A stretch of 64,000 bases of DNA, taken from Planctomycetota bacterium. GTDB lineage: Bacteria > Planctomycetota > JAPUJT01. The number at the start of each line of letters is the position of its first letter. The stretch's first letter is position 1. The translations under genes were made by a program, and so were the position numbers. Positions 31,501 to 39,190 of the stretch are shown here, piece after piece. Below the pieces are notes generated by a model. It searched no databases. It was not told the DNA's origin and was given only the letters and a program-made list of their open reading frames with translations. Where the stretch lies: NCBI GenBank assembly GCA_027296055.1, contig JAPUJT010000126.1:1-64000 (forward strand). The letters are read 5' to 3'.

Positions 31501-33152
31501 AGGCTGACGGCACTTCCAAGCTGGCGAACCGGGGGGGGGCCGTCGCGGCGAACACGCTCAATTTGTGTCGTGGGGTCTTCGCGGATGGAACCACACTGTT
31601 CGTTGCCGACTCCTCGAACAACAGAGTCCTCATGTGGACCATTCCCGCTCCCTGGACCGATGGTCTGGATGCGGACGGCGTTCTCGGTCAGCCGGGCCTG
31701 GTCACTGCCGGAGTCAGCAACCCCACCCTGCCGGTGGGGATGCATCGCCCCTTGAGAGTCTTCGCGGACTCGGGCCACACGTACGTGGCCGACCACATCA
31801 GCCACCGGGTCTTGATCTGGAACAGCGCGATCCCCGCCTCGTCCACCCAGGCGGATGTCGTCCTCGGCCAGCCTAACTTCAACGGCAATACCGCCAACAA
31901 TGGCGGCATCTCCGACACGAGTTTCGACGGGCCTACGGGGCTCGCCTCGATCGGCACGGAGCTATTGGTTCTCGATGGCAACAACCACCGGGTGAAGATT
32001 CACGATGTCATCCCCGTCACGGACAACGCTGCCGCGACGCTCGTCTTCGGTCAGAAGGACTTTACTTCGAACCGATCCAATCACGCGGAGACGACCTCCC
32101 GATCCATTCACGTACCCGGGGGGATCGACACGGATGGAAACTCGCTCTTCGTCGCCGACAGGTCAAACCACAGGGTCCTCGGATGGGAGACGATGCCTGC
32201 CGTGAACGAGAAGAACGCGGACTTCCTCTTCGGACACTCGACCTTCAGTGAATCCGTCCAGCCGGGCACGCCGACGGCGTCCTCCCTGTACGTCCCCCAA
32301 GATGTCGCCTACGACCCCGCCGGATCTGGCAGGCTCTTCGTGGCGGACTCCGGCAACCACCGCGTCATGGTCTACGACGGGCCGTTCATCCTGGGTGAAG
32401 CGGCGGTGGCGGTTCTCGGCCAGATCACTGTCGCGGACAGGACCAGTGGTGTGGCCATTGACAAGTTCAATAATCCTGTAGGGGTCGCCTGGGACGGATC
32501 AAATCTTTGGGTGGCAGACGGGTTGAACCATCGCGTCCTCCGCTTTGCCGGGGGCACGTTCACTACAGGGATGGATGCGGACCTGGTGCTTGGCCAGGCA
32601 AACTTCGTCGATAACGGTCAGGGACACAGTGGCGCCGATCCGGCTCCGATCAACGGCGACCAGGGTTTCTCGGTTCCGAACGGCTTATCGGCAAGTGGCG
32701 GCAAGCTACTCGTCGCCGACACGAACAGGTATCGAATCCTGATCTGGGACCCGATCCCTACCATGAGCGACGCCGAGGCATCGCTCGTACTGGGGCAGAC
32801 GAGCTTCGGCAGCTTCGGGAAGGCCACATCTCGGAACGGGATGGACAGGCCCGAGGGGGTCGAGTCAGATGGCGTCGGCGTCTACGTGAGCGATTCGCGC
32901 AATCAGCGCGTCCTGCTGTGGGACACGTTTCCGACTATCAACGGGCAGGACGCCGATCGGATCATCGGGCAGGCGGACTTCGACACCGCCATCGCGAACG
33001 AGGGAGGGGTCAGCGCGAGATCTTTGTGGATCAACCCGGGCGTCGGAACGGACAGTGGTAGATCCGCTCTCGTCGTGAACGGAGGGATTCGCACCCTCTG
33101 GGTGCCCGACCAGCAGAACGACCGCGTCCTCAGGTACGACGTGACCCCTTGA
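28596..33152 (+). CDS. Giant Ig-like/NHL-type propeller lipoprotein, paralogue B (1518 aa)
   Basis: ATG 28596 follows GGAGGATCC; the open frame upstream lacks a ribosome site. Lipobox LSGC puts Cys29 at the mature N-terminus, followed by the hydrophobic/Gly-Ser tether CGYIAAGILVAGSGGGG. Residues about 47-780 are six Ig-like modules. By joint sequences and landmarks they match modules 1-4 and 11-12 of paralogue A; modules 5-10 are missing. Residues about 780-1518 are 12 propeller repeats in register with those of A; for example, repeat 3 in both has IDFSLGEGP or LDFSLGEGP, and repeat 7 has VFGQKDFTS. Both end in WVPDQQNDRVLRYDVTP or a close variant. A nine-G run lies at 31531-31539. Opposite orientation to A and C. 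Likely surface scaffold with a shorter stalk. Confidence 0.9.
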   Translation: MLSVGLWTPWRRLTVGASLIVALSLLSGCGYIAAGILVAGSGGGGSSSKSGNALPTVTVLTPARQLGAQTVTYTLTDAEGDEAAIGMEYAVVDIGTGLIGAWMPSTAAGGDGVTGLTTSATGEAHTYIWDAATDLGDGVTYVAAWVRLRVTPAHSSAPAVTGTPQETVDFVAGNDAPTITFQSPAMGSVQTGVIPIDYRLIDTTSDPADLEAYFTVDQGAIWATAEIRFGETLAVGSAPTPGATHTLAWDSGADMVANEGRVQFRLIPTDAAPGGTGMEYDTLEFEVRNDNPPIVFIASPITDQVIGGDVTVSYRLLDDLEATLSITVEYSIDSGTTFQTATMGTGGEGTTGLTSSVAGVSHTFVWASGTDAPGLDLPGAALPETVAIRITPFDSSMGLSHTAVDLRLDNNSEPTVQSIDPFGPGARTGDVTINFTLADPESDASIIAVSYSIDGGGAFLAATLRKFDPGDPGMISGNEISGLPTSPGGTSRRFIWQSGTDLPGARETAVVLRIEPRDHATNFALGLGAGAQTSVFAVDNTSPPVINTLAVTGNSDTVPVTYDLYDAEPPTGPTVDIDVTYSLNGIDFFPAAIANPDEGTKLENVIEGQTPSNVGSGAAHSFDWDTVADLGEVNQAAVTLRLIPMDSQIGAAADFPLGIFNNDAPMVNISDITGVQSRDVPISYSLQDSNADTCSIVAEYRIGTGVYLAATESLDPSSDGTTGLSSSPDSSGAAHTFIWDSLKDLTTTFHDDLEIRITASDPLVAGTPTVSNLFTLDNAILADLVLGKPTFDLAAIDGRGINAGWFGGLSVDGERVFIADYLNSRVLILDAVPVTDFQTADVVLGQEEFTTGQPNVGGFSARTINHPSGVYSDGTILYVADSGNHRVLIWNDIPTANFAPADHVLGHDSLDAPAFRPLGKGTLSQPTDVCGTASHLYVADFGNNRVLVWNLPLDFSLGEGPDANFVLGQADGTSKLANRGGAVAANTLNLCRGVFADGTTLFVADSSNNRVLMWTIPAPWTDGLDADGVLGQPGLVTAGVSNPTLPVGMHRPLRVFADSGHTYVADHISHRVLIWNSAIPASSTQADVVLGQPNFNGNTANNGGISDTSFDGPTGLASIGTELLVLDGNNHRVKIHDVIPVTDNAAATLVFGQKDFTSNRSNHAETTSRSIHVPGGIDTDGNSLFVADRSNHRVLGWETMPAVNEKNADFLFGHSTFSESVQPGTPTASSLYVPQDVAYDPAGSGRLFVADSGNHRVMVYDGPFILGEAAVAVLGQITVADRTSGVAIDKFNNPVGVAWDGSNLWVADGLNHRVLRFAGGTFTTGMDADLVLGQANFVDNGQGHSGADPAPINGDQGFSVPNGLSASGGKLLVADTNRYRILIWDPIPTMSDAEASLVLGQTSFGSFGKATSRNGMDRPEGVESDGVGVYVSDSRNQRVLLWDTFPTINGQDADRIIGQADFDTAIANEGGVSARSLWINPGVGTDSGRSALVVNGGIRTLWVPDQQNDRVLRYDVTP

Positions 33153-33241
33153 GGGTAGCCGAGGGACCTGCACCGCTTGGGAAGTTGGATGGGCGTTTGC
33201 ATTAGCCCGATCCGCTCCCGGTCGCGGAGGGCAAGCAGGGC

Positions 33242-34432
33242 CTACGGCCCGGAGTCGCCCGAGAGGAATATTTTGGCGGCTGCAATCACGGCGACGACTA
33301 CGAGCGCACCCGCGACAGCTCCGATCACCGCAGGGCGCAGCGGCTTCGGAGGCTCCGTCGCCTCCTCGAACCAGCCGAGCCTGCCTTGCGCCTGGTGATA
33401 GAGGGAGCCGATCACGAAAGACCCCGTCATCAGGAAATAGAGCTGGAGGAAGGAAGCCCCGATGGCGTGGATGAGAGACCCCTGGCGAGAGCTGCTCGAC
33501 GCAAGGGCTCCGGTCGCCCGGCCAAGAAGGCCGTCCACGGCCAGGTAGGCCGCAAAGCCGATGCAGAGGGTGACGAAGAGCATCAGATAATCGGGCAGGA
33601 CCTTTCGTATGGATGAAATCACGAACCCTGGCCTGAGGGCCCCCACGACGGAGTGGAACAAGCAGTAGATCAGCAGGACCATGGGGAAGAGGAAGATTCC
33701 CGCGACCTGGGCGGCGATCACGAGAGCGTCTTTAAGATCGCTCGGGTCCATCAATCTCAGGAAGAAGTAGGGGGCGAACGGCGCGAACCCCAGCACGATC
33801 ATCGCGATGAACGGCGAGACGAAGGTCTGGAGGAAGTCCGAGGTATCGGGCCAGTCGGGGGGCTGATCGGACCCCGTCGAGGCCGAGCGGATCACGCCGA
33901 AGGCGTAAGAGGACATGTACCCCATCACGGGCACGATCAGGAAGATGCCAAGAAGACTCATCTGGCCGATCCACCACGCCAGGCCGAAGCAGAGCCCTCC
34001 CGCGAGGATCACGGCCCGTCCACGGCCGTTGAATGCATAACCCAGGAGCCTCGGGACGTCCTCCCAGAAGGGGGCGACCGGAACGGCAGGTGTCTTGACC
34101 TCTCCGGCCCCGGGGCCTCGGTCGCGCGGTGCGTCGGGTTCCCGGAACGCGGGGCTTCTCTCCCCGGGTGACAAGGGTTCTCCAGCGGATGGACCCGTCG
34201 GGCCCGATACTGCATCCCTATGGGAAGCCGGTGGGCCTGTCCCGTGATCCGCCGAGCCCGAAGGTGATCGTGGTGCGCCGGCCGCGGTCCTCTTCTCGAT
34301 CATCGCGAAGCAGGGGCCGCAGAAATGCTCTCCCCTTCTCTCTCTCATCTCGTCGATGGGGAGAACGGTCATGCAGACTCCGCACACGGCCTTGCGTATC
34401 CTGTCACCCTCTGGGGTCGGATCGGCAGACAT
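33242..34432 (-). CDS. Zinc-ribbon plus polytopic membrane protein, DUF4013-like (396 aa)
   Basis: ATG 34432 follows AAGGAAA; upstream open frame is not supported. Residues about 15-45 hold two CxxC knuckles (CGVC, then CGPC 22 residues later), a small zinc ribbon. A Pro/Gly/Ser-rich linker of about 90 residues follows. The C-terminal 250 residues have about six membrane segments with a DUF4013-like feel (AFNGRGRAVILAGGL; IPVMGYMSSYAF-type loop). The final segment (AVIGAVAGALVVVAVIAAA) anchors the tail. Role unknown. It closes a minus-strand group with the GT4 remnant and FkbM methyltransferase and converges on giant lipoprotein B with an 89-bp gap. Confidence 0.72.
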   Translation of the reverse strand: MSADPTPEGDRIRKAVCGVCMTVLPIDEMRERRGEHFCGPCFAMIEKRTAAGAPRSPSGSADHGTGPPASHRDAVSGPTGPSAGEPLSPGERSPAFREPDAPRDRGPGAGEVKTPAVPVAPFWEDVPRLLGYAFNGRGRAVILAGGLCFGLAWWIGQMSLLGIFLIVPVMGYMSSYAFGVIRSASTGSDQPPDWPDTSDFLQTFVSPFIAMIVLGFAPFAPYFFLRLMDPSDLKDALVIAAQVAGIFLFPMVLLIYCLFHSVVGALRPGFVISSIRKVLPDYLMLFVTLCIGFAAYLAVDGLLGRATGALASSSSRQGSLIHAIGASFLQLYFLMTGSFVIGSLYHQAQGRLGWFEEATEPPKPLRPAVIGAVAGALVVVAVIAAAKIFLSGDSGP

Positions 34433-34445
34433 CACCGTTTCCTTA

Positions 34446-34880
34446 TCAGGCGCGTTCTTCTCGGCCCAGTTCGCGAGCGAGGGATTCGAGGCGATCGATG
34501 GCAAGGCTCCACGGGAAGCGTTTCTCGGCGTAGCGCCGGCACAGCGTCCGGAACTCGGGCTCGCACCAACGCCCCCGCTGCGTCTCGGTGGTCTTCTCTG
34601 ACAGCGCGGCGGCATCCGTCCCCGCCAAGATGATATCCGGATCGAGATCGGCGAGCACCTCGCCATTCGCGCCCACGCGTATGGCGCCATGGGGTGGATA
34701 GGGAAAGGCATGCATCGGTATGCGGTTCGCCAGACTCGCAGGGTCCTCCCCGGGATGCCCGGCGAGGAGTTGGACGTCGTGGCCGCAGCGTGAAAGCTCC
34801 GGGAGGTGCGACTGTATCAGCCTCGTGCCCCCGCCGGGGATCTCCGGGTTGAATTAGTCGCAGACATGAAGAATCTTCAA
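34446..34880 (-). pseudogene. GT4 glycosyltransferase remnant with nonsense codon and internal deletion
   Basis: From TTG 34880 (GGAGG just upstream) the frame reads LKILHVCD, then TAA at 34854-34856, then FNPEIPGGGTRLIQSHLPEL. Intact GT4 enzymes have Tyr at the stop position. The N-terminal Rossmann start runs to PYPPHGAIR, then jumps to a typical C-terminal end (VGANGEVLADLDPDIILAG; CRRYAEKRFPW) near 34675. About 230 codons of the middle, including the nucleotide-sugar binding EX7E region, are absent. Two independent lesions make it non-functional. The reading frame is kept across the deletion, so the stop may be the younger event. It sits between FkbM and the zinc-ribbon membrane gene on the same strand. 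Confidence 0.85.
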
Positions 34881-34918
34881 GCGATCCTCCCCTACCGCCC
34901 GAGCGTGCTGCTGTTGAT

Positions 34919-35689
34919 TCAGGTTCGGATGAAGGAAAAATCCGTGCCGCGTTCGGAGACGTGAAAGACGCCGTATCCGTTATCCAGCAGTTGCTCTATC
35001 GCCCTGCCTGTCTTGTCCCACCCTGCGGCACCGAAAAAGTGCCCGGATCGCTCCAGGTTGACCAGGTGAGGGTGAAACTCGAGGACGATTTGCCCGGCAG
35101 GGATGTGTGATCTTGCCAGATCCTCGATGACGGCGAGCTCCCCGCCTTCTATGTCCATCTTGAGGATGTCGATGAATTCGTGGCCCAGCTCGGCCATGAT
35201 CGATTTCAGTGAGCGCGCCGGCACTTCCACGGCGGGCGCTTCCCTGTCTTTGATCTCCAGTACCGTAGCAGGACGATAGAAACGGCTTGCGCGTTTTATC
35301 GTCCGCAGCTGGATGGTTCCGTCCGCCGCGGACAGTCCGACCTGTCGGAACGAGTAGTTGGACCCGATGGGATGGCTGGCGACGTATTTGGCCGACTCGT
35401 CGGTTGGATCGAATGCGAAGACCGATAATCCAAAGGTGTCGATCAGCGACCGATCGAAGGAAATGTTCGATCCCACACCGAACGAATAGACGACGCTCCT
35501 GGCGGATAGCTGATCGGGACATATGTAGTAGGCGGCGCCTCCGTCTCCGTGGGGCTCGCAGGTGACGTCGACTATCTCCGGCGGAGCGATCCGCCGCGAA
35601 TTCTTTCGGGCCCTCAAGAGGTACAATCGGCTTGCCCACTTCCAGGTGGTGGATCGCCATCGTCTCCGCAACTTACTGAATAGTCTCAT
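34919..35689 (-). CDS. FkbM-family methyltransferase (256 aa)
   Basis: This SAM-dependent methyltransferase family usually O-methylates sugars of surface polysaccharides or secondary metabolites. Start at ATG 35689 is chosen from the basic N-terminus; no strong ribosome site is seen, and the longer frame reads as unlikely protein. SAM-binding motifs: VVYSFGVGSNISFD at about 67-80, FAFDPTDES at 91-99, and the FkbM hallmark DILKMDIEGGE at 174-184. The C-terminus (LEFHPHL; FHVSERGTDFSFI) is typical. It faces the PhyH gene across a 150-bp gap, so both may share a divergent promoter region. It lies 38 bp upstream of the GT4 remnant: a broken sugar-decoration cassette. Confidence 0.88.
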   Translation of the reverse strand: MRLFSKLRRRWRSTTWKWASRLYLLRARKNSRRIAPPEIVDVTCEPHGDGGAAYYICPDQLSARSVVYSFGVGSNISFDRSLIDTFGLSVFAFDPTDESAKYVASHPIGSNYSFRQVGLSAADGTIQLRTIKRASRFYRPATVLEIKDREAPAVEVPARSLKSIMAELGHEFIDILKMDIEGGELAVIEDLARSHIPAGQIVLEFHPHLVNLERSGHFFGAAGWDKTGRAIEQLLDNGYGVFHVSERGTDFSFIRT

Positions 35690-35838
35690 CACGATCAGCC
35701 GGCTAATTCGCCCCTTCTCCAGTGTCGGCGATGCAGAGGCGAGCACTATGCAAGGTTGCCAGATGAATGTCCAGCGAGTACAAGGAGGCGGGACTCTGCC
35801 TCGCCCGTGTGCCAACTTGAATTGTTCGGGCTAGACCT

Positions 35839-36546
35839 ATGGATAAAGCGAAATCAGCCGATCAATACGGAGAAATGCTGGCCAAGGATGGATTTATCGT
35901 CATCAAGGATTACCTGGCGCCAGAGACATGTGATGAATTGAGGCAGGCGATAAATGCCACGATCGAATCTGGCAAATTCATCGAACGGAACGATATGGAT
36001 ATCAAGGACGCTGTATCCAGGAAGGAACCAGTGCTCTCCAGAAGACATGGTCAACACGACGACGGAATGCTTGACCTGTTCAACGTCGACACTATCCATC
36101 CCAGATTGCGCGGGTTCAGGGAAGATCCATTCCTGAATGAAATCATCACGAGAGCGGCGGGAACCGAATTCTCCCCCATGAGGATCAACGCCTACATCAA
36201 CAAAGGAGTGAGCAATCCACGGGGTTATCATGCAGACACGTACAGGGGTTCATTCAAGACCTTCGTGTATTTGACCGATGTACCAGACAATTCATACGGA
36301 CCCTATTCCTTCATCAAGGGCTCGCATGAGCTTTCCTCCACAAAGAGAAAGATCGGTAAGCTGGTCAATCGCTTGAAGGGCAAGCCTTCCACGGATGCAG
36401 TATTTCATGATCCATCAAAAGCTCACATTTTCATAGCGCCAAGAGGCACCTTGATCATCACCAATCAGGCCGGCATACACCGTGGTCTTCCACAGGAAGA
36501 GGGTAAGGAACGAATATTGATCACCACTTCCTATACTCCTGCTTGA
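35839..36546 (+). CDS. Phytanoyl-CoA dioxygenase (PhyH)-family Fe(II)/2-oxoglutarate oxygenase
   Basis: The 235-residue protein has the double-stranded beta-helix pattern of PhyH enzymes, which hydroxylate or otherwise oxidise small molecules with Fe(II), 2-oxoglutarate and O2. Metal ligands are His131 and Asp133 (GYHADTYRG) and His214 (AGIHRGLP); Arg225 (RILITTSY) fits the 2-oxoglutarate salt bridge. GPYSFIKGSHEL at about 154-165 is the usual conserved loop. Length is slightly short for the family. The DNA is visibly richer in A/T than its neighbours, which suggests recent acquisition. It is divergent from FkbM and could act on a polysaccharide or natural-product building block. The substrate cannot be read from sequence. 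Confidence 0.88.
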   Translation: MDKAKSADQYGEMLAKDGFIVIKDYLAPETCDELRQAINATIESGKFIERNDMDIKDAVSRKEPVLSRRHGQHDDGMLDLFNVDTIHPRLRGFREDPFLNEIITRAAGTEFSPMRINAYINKGVSNPRGYHADTYRGSFKTFVYLTDVPDNSYGPYSFIKGSHELSSTKRKIGKLVNRLKGKPSTDAVFHDPSKAHIFIAPRGTLIITNQAGIHRGLPQEEGKERILITTSYTPA

Positions 36547-36662
36547 ACATATGAGTGGGCCTTTTCGCTGGGCTCGGTTTTCAGGTCCGAGGTCGCCGTC
36601 CCGGGGGGGGTGGACGAGAGCAGGAGGCGATCCTCCGGGAGCTTGGCGGGACCCAGATGGCA

Positions 36663-36688
36663 GACGGGCCACCCGGGGGTGGCCCGTC
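36663..36688. terminator. Terminator-like hairpin between convergent genes
   Basis: Bases 36663-36673 pair perfectly with 36678-36688 (11 pairs, loop CGGG) in the 186-bp gap between the convergent PhyH and 218-aa protein genes. There is no T-run on either side, so termination efficiency is uncertain. Confidence 0.45.
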
Positions 36689-36732
36689 GATCGCGTCCGG
36701 GTCAGTGAGTCCTGAAAAGCGGTAGGCGTTCC

Positions 36733-37389
36733 CTAGTCCTGGATCGCCTTTTCGAGGGCGGCAATGTCGATCGCTTTGGCGAAGCTTCCCAGCAGGACAC
36801 TCTTTTCGATCTGCTTGCCCTTGACCGTGACGACGGCCGTGTTGGCGTTGATGAGAAACTTGACCTCGCCGGAGTTATTGTCCTCCTCGTACTCGAGGAT
36901 GGCCCTCTGATTCCCGAGCTTGATCAAGGTGGCCCCCTGTGCCTGGAGGAGCATCGGGTTCTTGAGCATGGCCGAGAACATGGAAACCAGGGGGGAGTCG
37001 GCCATGACCACCAGGGTAACCTGACTATCGGTCCCCTCCTTCTTGTAACGTCGGCTCACAGAGAAGCCCCCGCCGAATGCCGCAAGCATTCCGACATTAT
37101 CACTGGAAGGATTCTTCGCTGTCCAGCCTGCCGGGGCGGCCGGCAGCGCTGCCTGCACGACGTCCACCCGGATCTTGTTGATGAGGCTGACGAGGAGGTT
37201 CAGCTCCGATACGGCGGTGCCGTACTTCTTCTCGCCGTAGGCTGCCTTCGCCGTGGCGAAGAGCTCCTCGGGGGTGATCCCCTCCTCCTCCTGCGCGACG
37301 AGGAGGGGGGCAACGACGGCGAGCAACACGACGAAGGCGAGCCCCGAGACGAGACCCGAGAACAGCAGTGAACCACGGTGCGTGATCAT
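36733..37389 (-). CDS. Exported hypothetical protein (218 aa)
   Basis: ATG 37389 follows AGGAGAAG. A long signal peptide ends near LLVAQEEEG (cleavage after Ala, about residue 33). The mature part begins with a helical TPR-like unit (PEELFATAKAAYGEKKYGTA). An alpha/beta region follows, with FGGGFSVSRRYKKEGTDSQV, LVVMADSP and GNQRAILEYEED. It resembles unnamed periplasmic proteins that pair a tetratricopeptide-like start with a small sheet domain; I cannot name a family. Probably periplasmic. Confidence 0.7.
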   Translation of the reverse strand: MITHRGSLLFSGLVSGLAFVVLLAVVAPLLVAQEEEGITPEELFATAKAAYGEKKYGTAVSELNLLVSLINKIRVDVVQAALPAAPAGWTAKNPSSDNVGMLAAFGGGFSVSRRYKKEGTDSQVTLVVMADSPLVSMFSAMLKNPMLLQAQGATLIKLGNQRAILEYEEDNNSGEVKFLINANTAVVTVKGKQIEKSVLLGSFAKAIDIAALEKAIQD

Positions 37390-37679
37390 GACGCTTCTCC
37401 TGAAACTGGACCGGAGTCCGGATAAGTGACTCGAGCTTGAATCCCAGAGAAGGCCGAAATGCTCCCCCCCCGGAAATCTGGACCAATGTATCGTCCACTG
37501 TGTGGGGATGGCAAGGGATCGGAATAGACGTCGGGATGGACGGGCGTTAGTTTCAGGAGAGTAGATGCCTCGAAGAGGTGGCTACCCCTCCGCGTTTCGG
37601 TGAGCGCCTTGCCGGGAGCCGATCCTGTGTAATCCTGCGGTGTGTGAGGACTTGTTCCTGCTCAGGGCCTCGGACAGGG

Positions 37680-38153
37680 TTATTTCCCCGCCTTGCCCTT
37701 TGCCTTCCCCTTGGCCTTGCCCTTCGCCTTCCCCTTCGAATTGTCTCCGAGCTTCCCCTTGGCCTTTCCGCGGGCCGCCTTGCTCGCCTTCTTCTTCTCG
37801 GCCCTGGCCCTTACCTCCTTGTGGATCAAAGCGGCAAGCTTCTTCCCCTTGAGTCCTCCGTGGACCTTGCCCTTGACGAAGTGTCCAAGGATTCCTACGT
37901 CGAGGTCGTGATCAACGACAAGCCTCATCATCTTCATGGCCTCGCTCGAGGAGACCCCGCGAAGGACGAGGTCATCGTAGAACTTGACCTCGATCTTGAG
38001 CTTCCGTCCCTTGGCCGTTACCCACTTCTTGATATCCCCATGGGCCTTCTTCTTCACCTGGCCAGGAGCGCTGGCCGATTTCCCCTGGAAGGCGAGGACG
38101 GGGCCGAAAAGGAAAGGGAGCAAGAAAAGAACCATCAGTGGGAGGCGTCGCAT
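37680..38153 (-). CDS. Exported protein with Lys/Gly/Ala repeat tail (157 aa)
   Basis: ATG 38153 follows AAGGAGG. Residues 1-20 are a signal peptide (cleavage after VLA). Residues about 35-100 form a small mixed domain (KVKFYDDLVLRG-like strand; helix SSSEAMKMMRLVVDHDLDVG; FVKGKVHGGLKGKKLAALIH). The last 40 residues are almost only Lys, Gly and Ala in a GKAK rhythm, like histone-H1-type tails. Such a polycationic tail on an exported protein could bind LPS, DNA or acidic polysaccharide in the envelope; this is inference. The repeat DNA may vary in copy number. Confidence 0.72.
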   Translation of the reverse strand: MRRLPLMVLFLLPFLFGPVLAFQGKSASAPGQVKKKAHGDIKKWVTAKGRKLKIEVKFYDDLVLRGVSSSEAMKMMRLVVDHDLDVGILGHFVKGKVHGGLKGKKLAALIHKEVRARAEKKKASKAARGKAKGKLGDNSKGKAKGKAKGKAKGKAGK

Positions 38154-38228
38154 GGAGGTCCTCCTTGAGAGCATGGTTTGCGAAACGAGGGGAGGTACAA
38201 ACCCCTCCTTCGGTAATCCTACCATATT

Positions 38229-38267
38229 AAAAAAAAGACAACAAGACCGCGGAGCGAGGAGTCGGTC
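38229..38267 (-). terminator. Weak terminator candidate after the beta-barrel gene
   Basis: On the minus strand a 5-bp GACCG/CGGTC stem (38263-38267 with 38245-38249) is followed after 8 nt by eight Ts (38229-38236). The stem is short and the loop long, so this is only a candidate terminator for the gene ending at 38295. Confidence 0.3.
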
Positions 38268-38294
38268 GATCAGGGCGGAATAGGCGTGAATGGC

Positions 38295-38927
38295 TCAAAA
38301 GTAGTAGGTCACGCCGCCGAGAAAGGACATGAAAAAATCCTCCCCCGGTCCAGGCGCGATGTTTATGTAACTCCTGGCCCCCACCCCGAGATTCTCGCGG
38401 AGCATCCAGTCGGCTCCACCCCCAAGGACGATGAGGGCCGACCCGAATGTAGCGTGGTCCTTCTTCTTCGAGATGAGGAGCCCGACTCCCGCTTCCGCGT
38501 AAGGCCTGAGTCTCGGCAGAGAGGGGAGGTCGATGGTGAAGCGGGCATTCAAGCTCGGACCCAGGAGAAGATGATTGCCGTTAAACCCGATCTGGAGCAA
38601 GGGACCGACGGAGAGACCCCCGCGAATCCGATCCGTGCTCACATTGGAATCGAGAGGGTACATGACCTCTGCAGCGAGCAGGAACGTGCCCGGGCTGGCG
38701 GTAAACCCCGCCATGGCGCTGACCTGCCGCGCCTTCTCCCCCTGCCGTTGATATTCTGGGGCTGCCGGGGGAGAACTGGTCTCGATCAGCAGGCTCGGCG
38801 TGGCCGGACTTGCGGCATGGCCTATCAAAGCACCGTCTTCGTTGGGAGCCAACGAAGCGCATGCACAGAGCAGTGCTATCGCCGCGGGAACGAGGCAGCG
38901 AATTCCTCTCGACGTTCTATTGTGCAA
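38295..38927 (-). CDS. Probable outer-membrane beta-barrel protein (210 aa)
   Basis: The frame is open to 39002, but a TTG at 38927 preceded by GGGGGAGGG gives a proper signal peptide (RCLVPAAIALLCACASLAP). The mature part is Gly-rich amphipathic strands (GFTASPGTFLLAAEVMYPL; GGLSVGPLLQIGFNGNHLLL; RPYAEAGVGLLIS), ending in FLGGVTYYF. A terminal aromatic residue is the signal recognised by the BAM machinery. The size suits an eight-stranded barrel. A Cys pair near the signal end might instead give a lipoprotein. Probable porin-like or structural barrel, no specific family named. Confidence 0.7.
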   Translation of the reverse strand: MHNRTSRGIRCLVPAAIALLCACASLAPNEDGALIGHAASPATPSLLIETSSPPAAPEYQRQGEKARQVSAMAGFTASPGTFLLAAEVMYPLDSNVSTDRIRGGLSVGPLLQIGFNGNHLLLGPSLNARFTIDLPSLPRLRPYAEAGVGLLISKKKDHATFGSALIVLGGGADWMLRENLGVGARSYINIAPGPGEDFFMSFLGGVTYYF

Positions 38928-39190
38928 GACACCCTCCCCCTTGCTCCAGGATCCAGGAACGGGGCCACTCGTCGCCCGACACACGCATCGGAATCTGTCC
39001 ATAAGCCTTCCCGATGGCCCAACTCCTGGGTTGGGGCCGAAAGATTAGCCGAGATGGCAGGGGTTGGCAAGGCTCCCCGTCGATACCACAGGGAGCCGAG
39101 CCGATTCAATTGGCGGGGTGAGCGGTTGCTGATCAACGGAGGATTTTCATTCCCGCACCCGATTCCCCGCCGCCCCGATCACAGACTCGG

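Noticed and set aside
34854-34856. TAA in the GT4 frame as programmed readthrough
   Set aside because: The downstream frame also lacks the whole catalytic middle, so readthrough would not give an active enzyme; a pseudogene is simpler.
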